From Ectocarpus siliculosus (taxonomy: Eukaryota; Sar; Phaeophyceae; Ectocarpales; Ectocarpaceae), in the NCBI GenBank assembly GCA_000310025.1, contig FN649739.1:1878370-1942369 (forward strand): a stretch of 64,000 nt of DNA. The letters are read 5' to 3'. This document shows, piece by piece, positions 11,965 through 21,373 of this stretch (within the stretch, counting starts at the first letter, position 1; the number at the start of each line of letters is the position of its first letter). Position numbers and translations under genes: made by a program. The notes beneath the pieces were generated by a model. That model saw only the letters and a list, made by a program, of their open reading frames with translations. It was not told the origin of the DNA and searched no databases.

Positions 11965-12243
11965 ATGTCGGCTGCAGCAGTAGCGCGGTGTCTTCGGGCG
12001 GTACCCGCGGCAAGGACCGCAAGGTCGATGATGGCTCTCTCTAGAAACAACGTAGGCGGAGTACACCAGCAAGTGCCAGTAGCACGTGCTTGTCCGCAAC
12101 CTGACCTGCTGGCGAGCGTGATGCGACGGCTTGATGTGTGCAGAGGTGATGGGATCATGTTAAATGCAGCTGCCCAAGGGGATTTTCTGCCTGTTGTACC
12201 GGCGATGGAAGCTGTCAACAGAAATGCTCGCCGACCGAAGAAA
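11965..12243 (+). CDS. Possible mitochondrial protein, first exon
   Basis: The ATG at 11965 opens 93 codons that begin with a mitochondrial-type presequence rich in Ala, Arg and Ser and free of acids (MSAAAVARCLRAVPAARTAR). The frame ends in a basic motif (NRNARRPKK) immediately before a strong donor (AAA/GTGAGT at 12244). The basic tail recalls small mitochondrial proteins with an ARRPKKANHG-like signature, but the following exon was not found. If unspliced, the frame would stop at 12303. The function is unknown and the gene call is tentative. Confidence 0.4.
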
Positions 12244-13125
12244 GTGAGTGGTAGTAAACGGGAGTTCGTATCTCTCACCTCTAACTCTCTGCTTCCTGCG
12301 TAGACTAAATAATACTCGGTGGTAGACTACATATTTACTCGTAAGGTACACTGCTGTTGATCCGCAGGCAGAGCCTACTGTACGTGCCAGACAGTGATTG
12401 CTGTGGACACCATTTCACGCCTATGTGCGCTTGGAGTGGGATAGACTTGTGCGCATGCATCGTGTTCGTGCCACTATACGTAGTAGTGGCACGAAAACAT
12501 GTTGAAATCCTATTCCTCTGTTGCTGGGGCCCTCAATAGCACCTCCCCAAGTAGCGCCAGGTCCCGACTTAGCGCAATCGAACATCGCTTGGCTCTTAGT
12601 CTCTTTGTATCATACACATACCAGCGAGCTTGTTGGGACCACACTTTTCAGGTATTAGAAACACCTTGCTCGGACCATAGAACACATGCACGAAGAACGA
12701 GCGTGCGAGGCACAAAGAATGGTACATACCGCAGCTGTATCGTCTAATGCGAAGCGACAGGAAGTCATCTTGAGGGCCTGTTACGCACGTACCACACGTT
12801 TTTTAAGTGTCACCCAAAAGGAAGGCCCGGGCAGGACACAAGCTGAAGGTCCCTGTGGAAAATTAATGTGTGTTATTTTGAACGATGTCTTGAAATACAC
12901 CTACATAGATCGAAATCGAGAGTCAAGCCAATATCCGAGTGAGGCGGGACGGGGGGTGACGCGGACGCCGGAACGATATTGCTACGGTCCATGAGTGCCA
13001 CACGGAAGCTGTAACCCTAAAACCCACCAGCTCATAAAGTGTAAGCTTCAGCATGTGGTAATTGGGATCGAAGCCGCACCCTTGGGCTGGCTCTAAAAAC
13101 TTTTTTGGGACACCTCTCTGAGGGC
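12244..13125. other. Non-coding stretch
   Basis: The downstream exon of the putative mitochondrial gene was sought here and not found. A perfect short palindrome (CGTGCCACTA/TAGTGGCACG with CGTAG between) lies near 12468-12494. Nothing else stands out. Confidence 0.35.
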
Positions 13126-14355
13126 GAATATTAACGAAGAGCCAAAAATCAAAACCCAAGGCACATAATTAAAATCAAAATGCGTTATCGTGGAAAATTG
13201 AAAAAAGAGGGTCGACCACGTTAACGAGGATAGGAGACAGATAAGGCAAAAAATAAAAAAGACCTGGCGCCAGGGGAAGAGCCAGCAGCCCAGCGGTGCT
13301 TTTTCTAGGGTGCGTTTTGCGCTCTTCTGTGCACGTGTTAGCCGATATCTCGCCAAATACTCAACGAGTTGCCTCAAGAACGGTATCCGGAAGGAGCTGG
13401 AAACATGGGCTGTTGGGCAATGCCAAGGTTTGGCGCCGTGAGGTGCCGAATGCGCCGGAAAAAAAAGGTTGTGTTGAAGTAAAAATGCCAACGGTTGCGA
13501 GCGGTCACTTCAAGTTCGGTGTTTTGGGCCGCCACGGGTTATGGTATCCACCGATAACTTTCCGAAGGAGGAAACAACAGCAACAGCAACGCGACGAGGC
13601 GGGAGGTACCTCTCTGCTCCATCTTTCAAGCCCAAGGTCTGCTACCGTGGGGTATCGTGCGTGTAGGGAAAAAACAATGGGTTGACCCTATTATATCCAC
13701 GCCAGAGAGCGGCTAGTTTCAGGTTCGCGCCCAATGTCTGCTCACAGTTTAGTTTTTCAGCGATAATTCTTCGAAGGAGGAAGGAACAGCATAAGCAATG
13801 CCGCGCGACGGGAGGTAGCTTTACCCACCATCTGTCTCGTACAAGGTTAGATGCCTTGGGGTATCGTGAGTGTGGAGAAAAAAGGTTGCAACTACCCTCT
13901 CCCGCACGGAACAGCCCGAAAACGCCGCGCAGCCCTGTTCTAAACGTCAGTCCGTCCACCACTTGTCACAATCGGCATTTTCTCCTCGAGCACCCAACGA
14001 GCCGGCCCGTTTTTTGGCTTGCCGGCGAGCAGAGTCTTCTGGCTACAAATAATGGCCATGGTCTCGGTGGTAGGGTGCCGATAGCCCCTCTATGAGCAGT
14101 GTGCAGCAGGTCGTGTCGTACACTTGCTTTGCAGCTGCCTCGCGGCAGGTGCTCCAAGCCTTCGAAGTCTTGAACTCCTTGCCTCTTTGATATTGATTTT
14201 GATAAAAAAAAAGTCCCCCGGGGACTTCTTCCCAGACAGAGGAACTTCCATAAAATCAAAGGGCGTCGTCAGGAGGTAGCAGAAATTCGACCAATTACAT
14301 CTCGATTTTGATTTTGATTTTTTCGATTTTGATTTTTGGCACTTCGTTAATATAC
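13126..14355. mobile_element. Candidate TIR element bounded by 29-bp inverted repeats
   Basis: The segment at 13126-13154 (core ATATTAACGAAG, then GCCAAAAATCAAAA) recurs inverted at 14327-14355 with 27 of 29 bases matching. Both arms continue inward into AAAATCAAAA-type runs. The interior holds no transposase-like frame but contains a tandem duplication (13551-13889). The outer boundaries and a target-site duplication could not be fixed, so this may be a non-autonomous DNA transposon, a fold-back element or two inverted copies of a smaller repeat. Confidence 0.5.
13551..13889. repeat. Diverged tandem duplication, period about 210 bp
   Basis: Copy A at about 13551-13678 and copy B at about 13760-13889 share, in order, CGATAA, CGAAGGAGGAA, a run of AACAGC, CGGGAGGTA, CAAGGT, GGGGTATCGTG and GTGTNGGGAAAAA-like blocks. 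Divergence is high enough to mark an old duplication. It lies inside the inverted-repeat element. Confidence 0.55.
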
Positions 14356-14471
14356 GGCCTGACCGAACAAGGAAACCGCTCTCACAGCAATGCCACCAAC
14401 TCCACACCAACACCACTGCCCGCTTTTTCCAAGTACTTTGTCGAAAAGCATTTTGAATTTTTTACAAATAC

Positions 14472-14593
14472 GGTAGACGTCCCTGTTTAGTGCCGGACAG
14501 GCACCATTCAAAGTATTGAGAATGACTTGGTTCGGTTTGTGCCCGCCGAAAACACCGGCACTATTCAACCGGCACTAAACAAGGACCTCTACC
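14472..14593. mobile_element. Short MITE with 25-bp terminal inverted repeats
   Basis: The left end (14472-14496) and the right end (14569-14593, inverted) match at 23 of 25 bases. Their shared core is TGTTTAGTGCCGG, with GGTAGANGTCC outside it. The element is about 122 bp, has no coding capacity and would fold into a stem-loop. The match seems to continue one or two bases out to a TA, so the target duplication may be TA (Tc1/mariner or PIF-like insertion). The superfamily is not certain. Confidence 0.7.
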
Positions 14594-16395
14594 CTACCAG
14601 GACAGCCCTCCATCCCGAACTTCGCTTGGAGGTTAAGCTTCAACTGGGAACCACCTGTACCGTTAGTACAGGCCTTCGCAGAGGCTGACCTACATCGATT
14701 GGTCGCCTACCCCATCGATGAAGAATGACCTCGAGAAGACCTTATGCTGAGACTAAAACGAAAACAAGTAAAGTTTGAGCGAATATTATGCATAGCAGCC
14801 TTTGCCCCGCTGTGGCGACGAAAATCAAAAACACAACCAGCGACCCAAAATTAAGATGGCGCTATTGTTGGAAACTATTCTGTTGTTGTGGTCGGCAGTC
14901 TGAAATTGGACAACATTTTATTCGCCGCCAACATTGAACCTGTCACTTTTTCTCGCGCACGGGATATTTCACAATCCTTTGACCTACGGGGGGTCTGAAA
15001 CTGCGACAAGTGGATGTTGGGGGACCAGAGGAGACACAATCAACGCTGGACACGAAGCACAGCGTTCGAACAGCAAAGGAACGTAGTCTAAGCCGCCCGT
15101 AGGATGGTCATGCTAACCACTAGGAGGACAATGGGTGGGTTGGAGTTGCGGGGGGTCATGTATCGAACAAGCATGGCAAAAGGCTCGTATGATGTGGGCA
15201 AGGTCGTATCCTATTATTTGTTACTTTCAAATCCACCCCGCCCCCCTGTCCAGCTTCCTGTTTCTCCTTCCGCAAAAAAACTTGAGAGGGGGTCCTTCTC
15301 CAAACTACACGCGTGCGTACCTCCGACTTTCCTTCAGTCTTGTGGTCACTGCACCGTAACCATCTATTGGCGATAGCGCGCTACAGCAGTAGTTTGGGTT
15401 GACAGCGTTCCGCGTGAATCAGAATGTGCCGTGATACCCCAACGATGCGCCCCCACAATAAGCCCCACAACCTGAAAGCTGGTATGCATGCGGTTGGCAC
15501 CGTTCTCGTGCCAAATAAATCATTTGGGAACCATTCATTCGTTGTGTTTGTGCCCGTGCCCGTGACATTATCATATCCACTTCGTCTCCTATGCATACAT
15601 GTGTTTGACATAGTGAAATATCTCTATATCGTGTATTGAAGCCCGGTGCTGACTAAACCAACGGCCTCAATTGATCTGCGAGATGTAGGCACTGGTGCCG
15701 TGAAAGAACCGCGTCTGACCAACGCCCGCCTCTCCATACATCCGGGCTTATTTTTGGCCAGGCGAATCACGGAAAACGACCTTGCTCGCACGTCGGGCGG
15801 AGGCGGCGGCGACGCAGGAAGAACATCATCAGGAACGGACCATGACTCTGTCACGTTTCCATCGAGGGGACATGTCTATTCGAGAGGGTCCATTCGCTTT
15901 GAGTAGTGGCCACCGCAGCACGCCTCATGCTGCAGTTTGGGATGGGTGCCCGCAATAGCTGATATGATCTGGGCGCTGAAGCGGGTTGAAGGGGGCGTCG
16001 CGTTGCGTTTCGTCTTCCCTCCGGAGTTGTGTGGTTGCAACAAGTTTTCTGATAAACGTTTAGTGTGATGCGCATTGGGTGATTGTAGTCTACAAAGTTG
16101 GCGTTTAGATTTCTTCAATAAATACGCTAAGCAGGGCTTCATGAATTTGGGGTTTCAACGGTGTGGAGCGGGGATAGTGTGCGGTGTGAACGTCGTGAGC
16201 AACGTTTCGGCTGTTACGCCACAGATCAGTAACCTCAATTCCGTTGATGACAGCAGCTATTCGGAGACCGGCTAAACGAAAGCGCCATCCTTCGGGCACA
16301 GCACCGGTGGTCACTATCGTCGGGGTAGAACAACAGCCGTGACCCGATCAAATCCCAAACTTGGTGGGCTTGCATTCTATACGCCACCTACGTTC
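14594..16395. other. Non-coding stretch, no gene supported
   Basis: Several frames of 70-90 codons exist on both strands (for example 15646-15906 + and 16105-16314 -), but they overlap one another and show no recognisable domain. A small palindrome CTGTAC/GTACAG lies near 14656-14672. I cannot support a gene here. Confidence 0.35.
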
Positions 16396-16481
16396 GGCGT
16401 GCTCCGTCCCAGCTTTGTAGGGATGCGAGGTCAATGGTCAAACGACTACGGCATGCACGACTATGAGTACCCCCCCCCCCC
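16396..16481 (+). repeat. Poly-C-ended dispersed repeat, copy 1
   Basis: This unit contains GCTCCGTCCC, TTTGTAGGGATGCG, GGTCAATGGTC and GGCATGCACGACTATGAGTA, and ends in a run of 12 C. Closely related copies lie at 36871-36993 (inverted, beside the assembly gap) and 54804-54917. Sequence after the C run is unrelated between copies, so the C tract marks one end of the repeat. Confidence 0.75.
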
Positions 16482-16800
16482 TACGAAAACGACTGAAACC
16501 CGAGGTCCTAACAACAGCAGTGTTGCCTTCAAGAGACCAACCGGCGCAATGCTGCTCTTGTCCGATCGCTTCCTCGGACCTTCGTTGCTGTTGTATCCAC
16601 CCGATGACAACGTCCACGATAAACAATCGCCTGAATACAGAGCGCGCCATTACTGTGAGCACCTCCTATATTGCCCTAGGTTCTTCTTTGCCTATTCTTT
16701 CTGAGGGTAACCCTACAAGTACACCGTAAGACTCTTCGTTGAGTGCCTTTTTGTTTGGTCCATCATTGGGTTCATGTCTCTTTTTTTTAGCACACTCTTG

Positions 16801-17060
16801 GACCGTGGCCACATCAGGATGCTCCGGACCTATTAATATAATAGCATCTTCTCTTGTATGGCCTGTGACCGCTCGTACAGTGGCTCAGCCTCAGCGTACT
16901 TGCCCTGGTGTTGAGTCGCACTGCATTCCAGGGCAAGTACCTTGAGGCCGAGCGACTGTTCGAGCGGTCACAGGCCATACAAGAGGAGGTTCTAGGTCCG
17001 GAGCATCCTGATGTGGCCACGGTGCTCAACAACCGGGAGTTTTGTTGGAAAATGAGGTGA
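16801..17060. pseudogene. Head-to-head pair of kinesin-light-chain-type TPR fragments
   Basis: The right arm (about 16927-17060, +) translates to a TPR repeat of the kinesin light chain type, with QGKYLEAERLFERSQAIQE followed by GPEHPDVATVLNNR. The left arm (16908-16801, -) is a diverged inverted copy (QGKYAEAEPLYERSQAIQE) interrupted by an AT-rich insertion with stop codons. About 18 bp separate the arms. The right arm slips frame near 17035, after which another frame reads the expected VLLENE. No other TPR units, start or splice sites are visible, so both arms are decayed fragments of a host TPR gene. Brown algae carry large, rapidly shuffled TPR families, including NB-ARC-TPR genes. Confidence 0.8.
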
Positions 17061-17999
17061 CCACTTTTCGGATAATCTTTTTTCCATGCGAGGTCCTACT
17101 CCCAATCGGCCAACGAAGGACAGAATAGAATGGGATGCCAACAAAGCTGTAGCTCACAATGTAGAGAGTATTCACTAGAACATAGTACAGCACTGGATTA
17201 TTCTGACACCTATATTAGAATGGATGGGCTGTGAAGACTCCCACAACAAGTTGGATGCGGCGGCTATTCATTTCGCAAGAATTTAGACTCTGCGTGTCGT
17301 GCCACTACACACTACACACACGAGGTCGCGTCTCCGGCAAACCTCACTGAACCTCGGGTAAAAGGGCTTCCTACGGCAACATCTCCTTTAGGCCTGGTTC
17401 GAGCGTGTAGGATGCGGTACGCTATTACCAGCCGCCTGGCCCTTGCCGCCGAGAACTGTAACCAACGCCGCAGCCACCGAGTTTGACACATTCTCTCATT
17501 CATTCATTCTTGGCCCCCGCCGTGCCAAGAAAAGTTCGAAGTCTATGCCTCCTCTAGATCGTATCACGTCTATCTCACCACGTCATCATACGCGCGAAGG
17601 CCCAAAAACATGGATGTAGAGACCCGTGTTGGTTCTAGCGCGGCGGTAACGCACGCACAACACAAACAAACAAACACGATAATATCCACCAAGTTTTTGG
17701 CAGACAGCAGTATATATATCATCCCAAAAAGACATGACAGATTTGTTTATCCATTTTTCGTTGCACAAGAAAAAGAACGAGAGAACGAAGCAATATAGGG
17801 GAAAACATTTGGGGCAAACCCATGCACGCATGAGTTGTTGTAGTTTGGTGGGGAGTTTCCCTGCAAAAAGATGCTGCCTGTGCTGGACGACGTTCATCGG
17901 GCGCAGCCGATCAGCAAGTCACACACCAACAAAGACAAATGTTTGCATGTGGTATTTTTTTTTATGCTGCTGTATGTACGAACTCCAGGAAAAAAAACT
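17061..17999. other. Non-coding stretch
   Basis: No gene, repeat or RNA is recognisable between the TPR fragments and the tRNA. The open frames present lack motifs. Confidence 0.35.
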
Positions 18000-18078
18000 G
18001 ATCAAGGTGAGATTCGAACTCACGCTCTTTCGAACTAGTGCCTTAAACTAGCGCCTTAGACCGCTCGGCCACTTGACC
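18000..18078 (-). tRNA. tRNA-Leu (AAG)
   Basis: On the minus strand the 79 bases fold as a complete cloverleaf. The acceptor stem is GGTCAAG with CTTGATC (one G-T pair), the D arm is GCCGAGCGG-type and the anticodon stem is CTAGT/ACTAG. The loop TTAAGGC puts AAG at positions 34-36. A longer variable region of 11 bases follows, then the T arm GTGAG-TTCGAAT-CTCAC. The extended variable arm and the AAG anticodon identify leucine (reads CUU). There is no intron and no encoded CCA. Class II variable arms are usually a little longer, but all stems pair. Confidence 0.95.
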
Positions 18079-18207
18079 ACCCGCACAATTGCGTGTCCAT
18101 GGATCGAGATTTTTGCATTCAGAACTCGCTTCTCTCTGAATGAAGCAAGGGATACCGTCTCTTAGAAAAGTGATCTATCAAGAGCGTCATCTACTATGTG
18201 CGTATGT

Positions 18208-18209
18208 AT

Positions 18210-18244
<35 letters not shown>

Positions 18245-18379
18245 CTTCACATTAAAAACCGTTCCGATCTCTCTCTACCCAGTACCTTCGTAGTATGTCC
18301 GTACTGATCCAACACTCGACGCGGTCGATTCCCGTGGTCACAGGTTAACTTACCCTAAAAAGGTACACTCAAACTCCCT
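18208..18379 (+). repeat. Dispersed repeat with TTG-repeat head, copy 2
   Basis: A (TTG)n microsatellite of about 11 units (18211-18244) leads into about 135 bp collinear with 596-753: TAAAAACC, CAGTACCTTC, GTCCGTACTG, GACGCGG and GTCACAGG. It is the second copy of the family in the window. Confidence 0.6.
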
Positions 18380-18941
18380 GGGGTCCGCAAGTCAATAGAA
18401 ATCAACGACAGATAGATATTATTCTGGAATCCTCCACTCCCTCTGCGCGCTATGCGAGGTATCAACTGAGACTAGGAGTCACTATCATGGGCTGGAGGGT
18501 CGTATGCATGCATAATATATATGGGGGTGTTTGATTTAATTGATTTATTTTGGGTTCGGGGAGTTCATATATATATAATATATATGTGGAGGCAAGATCA
18601 ATTATTATTTCGAGCGAAAGCGCCTTGCAGTCGTCGCTCTTTGGCCATGTGCAAAAATCGCGAAACCTGGGGGAATCAAACTCAAGGCGGGTAAGCTTAC
18701 GGACAGAAGAAGGCTGTCCCCTAGCACACACACACGCGGCCCACTCTTCGATACAACTTGTTGTGGTGAAAAACTCCTTTCTCAACAGCAAAAAAACAAC
18801 GAATTAATTAATAGCCTTGGTGCCAGGTAGGTGTAGTTTAGTGTGTGTCAGTTAGTAGTGCAACCCGGCTACTACTGTATGATGAGCGAAATCAATCGTG
18901 TACGGAGGAGGAACAGTTCTTCTTCTACGAATGAATGAATC
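18380..18941. other. Non-coding flank of the LTR element
   Basis: Holds AT-rich palindromic runs (TATATATAATATATAT near 18567-18585) and a short (AC)n run near 18725. No coding sequence is supported. Confidence 0.4.
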
Positions 18942-18945
18942 CTCT

Positions 18946-19254
18946 TGTTATGGTATTTGGAGGTAGACAAGTGATCGTGGTTGATCATGGTTATTTGGCG
19001 CCGTCGGATGATAAGACGTGACGTCATGCTAGATCAGGGCTTTATGCCGAGACATGTGCCCTTCTGTTCAGTGTGTGCGTACAGGCGATCTATGATCGCG
19101 TGTGCGTGGGATATTGTGAGTTGGCTTGGAAAGCGTTAATCAAGAGAAAGAGAACAACGGAAAGCAACAACAACCTGCTACTGTGGTCGGACAAGAGAGT
19201 TCCACACAGCTCAAAGGTGACTGATTCTGAAGGAAGGGGTCAAATACCATTACA
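18946..19254 (+). repeat. 5' LTR
   Basis: 309 bp, begins TGTTATGG and ends CCATTACA. It matches the 3' LTR over its whole length with about one difference. The boundaries are set by the TG...CA ends and the 4-bp flanking duplication. The usual methionine-tRNA primer-binding sequence is not obvious just inside it. Confidence 0.95.
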
Positions 19255-21373
19255 CTGGCGTCGTATCAGCTCTATCAATGGTATGTTTGTGCAGGTGAAG
19301 CAGCGTATGGACGACGGTATGAACGGAGGAAAAGCTTTCAAGCACCTTCTTCGTCTGATCGCGTCCCACTTCAAGCATGAAGACCGTGGAGACGCCTTGA
19401 CAACGCTGAATGCGTTCGGTGTTCCCAACGGAACTACGTTTGGAGAATTTTTGCGACAGTATCGTACTGCCGTGAACAACATCACGCACTATTCCAGTCT
19501 TTTTTTTTCAACGAGACTTGGATTGTCGGGATCACAAGGAATAAGATCAACGACCAGTTTTCTGTGATGATGTCTGACTGTTTTCCGGGTGCAAAGCGTA
19601 CCGCGGCAGAACCCTACAGTAGTCTGGATGAGATGTGGCGAGTGCTGAATGAGTTCACGACCTCTAAGGTTAAGGCAGAGAATGGCGAGCAATATGCTGC
19701 GCTCTCGCTTAGTGGATTATCGTTGCATTCGCAAGGCGGTAGTCGTTCTCAAGGACGTTCGACGACGCAATCGCAGCAGCCTTGGAGCTCCCAGGGAGCA
19801 CGTGGCAAATCGGTCATGCGTGTTAAGGCAGAGCCAATTCATGATGTGTTTTGTGTTAGCTACGATGCTTGGCCGCTGGCCACCGATGATCATTGGGAGA
19901 CAGTGCATGCTGTTGTTTCCAGTGGTTTCAAACGTCAACTCCCCCCCCTTTGGACACCACTCCTTAGGACTAGAGCTGACCGAGCACAAGCGTTCAGCGC
20001 GAATGCTGGCCGTTGTTTAAACTGTCACGGGTCTGGCCACTCCATCAAACACTGTGAACAGCCTTTCACCAATGCTAGTGGTGTCCTGAACCCAGATTTA
20101 GGTGCACTGACTGATGGTGATGACACGTTTCGCCTGTGGCAAGAGCGCTTGCGGTCCTGGAGGACTAAGCCTGCGACTGCCACAACACACGGCTCACGCA
20201 ACTCGAATGGCCAACAAAACCGGCGCCGTTCCCACAGACCAGCTCATAGAGTTCAATACGCTGGTAACGCTCCAAACCCGCAACAATACACTCAGACGTG
20301 GCATCAACCGCCACCACAGGGCCTGCTGCAATCTAGTGCACCAGCCCAACAGCACACATTGGTAGCATACCAGCCTCATGCAGGTACTGCTCCAGCGTCT
20401 GCCACACACGCGCAGCCGGCGTTAAGAATCAACAGCCGACTCCCCGTAGACTCCAACCCAAATGCCCGCACTCCTGGAACGTATAATGCTGGTAACTGAC
20501 AGCCCAACGGCGGCTTGTCGTTACTCCCCGACCCGCCGATGGCAAAACAGGGAGCAGCTAGATATGTGTCGCAGGATGCGCGTATAGTAGGTACGGTCGA
20601 GTGTACCACTCCTGTTCCTACAACCGACACTTCCGCTACAAGCGGTAGTGCTTCGACCTCATCGGGTGAAGATGGTGTAGCCCACACTCCCGATCACGGC
20701 AGCTTCAGCGCTGTCGTCAATGCATATACCCCAAGGTTAGGAACTCAAGGAGCGACCTGTCTTGAAGGCGGCTCCCCGAGTTTTAACACAGCTCGAGCAG
20801 CTTGCACACGCGGCAGCTTCAGCGCTGTCGTCAGTAAATATACCCCAAGGTTAGGAACTCAAGGAGCGACCTGTCTTGAAGGCGGCTCCCCGAGTTTGAA
20901 CACAGCTCGAGCAGCTTGCACAACCCACGATTACACCACGTTGCCGCCCGCAAACCAGCCTGAACCATTACGTGTTGGCTACACGAATGCAAGGGTCGGT
21001 TTGAGGTGCGGGTACGGAAGGTCGGGATTGTCGAGCATGCCCAAGAGGTCCGCTCAGACGTCCTCGTGGAAGACCGTTAAGACACCTACGTTGTCGACAA
21101 TACATGAAGTGTCGCCGGGTTTAGCCACCTCGAGCGATGCTTTGGACATGTCCACTACGTACGGGTCATCGACAGCCTGCGGCGATACAGCCGATGGAAC
21201 TCGAGACGGTAATAAAAGTCACTCGCCGCACGGTGAAGCGAGTATGACCGATTGCGTTGAAAGAAATACGCGTCGATTTCCCGTGGTTTGCGATTCGCGG
21301 AGTACCAAAACTGAGCGGTCCCCAACCGCGACCACGGAGGTGCTGACAACACCGTATTCGGAGGACGCTCCGA
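19255..21373 (+). other. gag-like region with zinc knuckle
   Basis: This is the capsid-encoding part of the LTR element, preceding the polyprotein. A CX2CX4HX4C zinc knuckle (CLNCHGSGHSIKHC) lies near 20012-20053, as expected for the nucleocapsid part of a Gag protein. It is followed by a Gln/Pro/His-rich segment and then Ser/Thr-rich sequence with a duplicated 38-residue unit. The region looks broken in this copy, about two or three times. Confidence 0.75.
20698..20925 (+). repeat. Two tandem 114-bp units encoding a 38-residue repeat
   Basis: Units at 20698-20811 and 20812-20925 are nearly identical. Each encodes a 38-residue segment starting GSFSAVV and containing YTPRLGTQGATCLEGG. They lie between the zinc knuckle and the NADAR-bearing frame of the LTR element. 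The high identity points to recent duplication inside the element. Confidence 0.9.
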
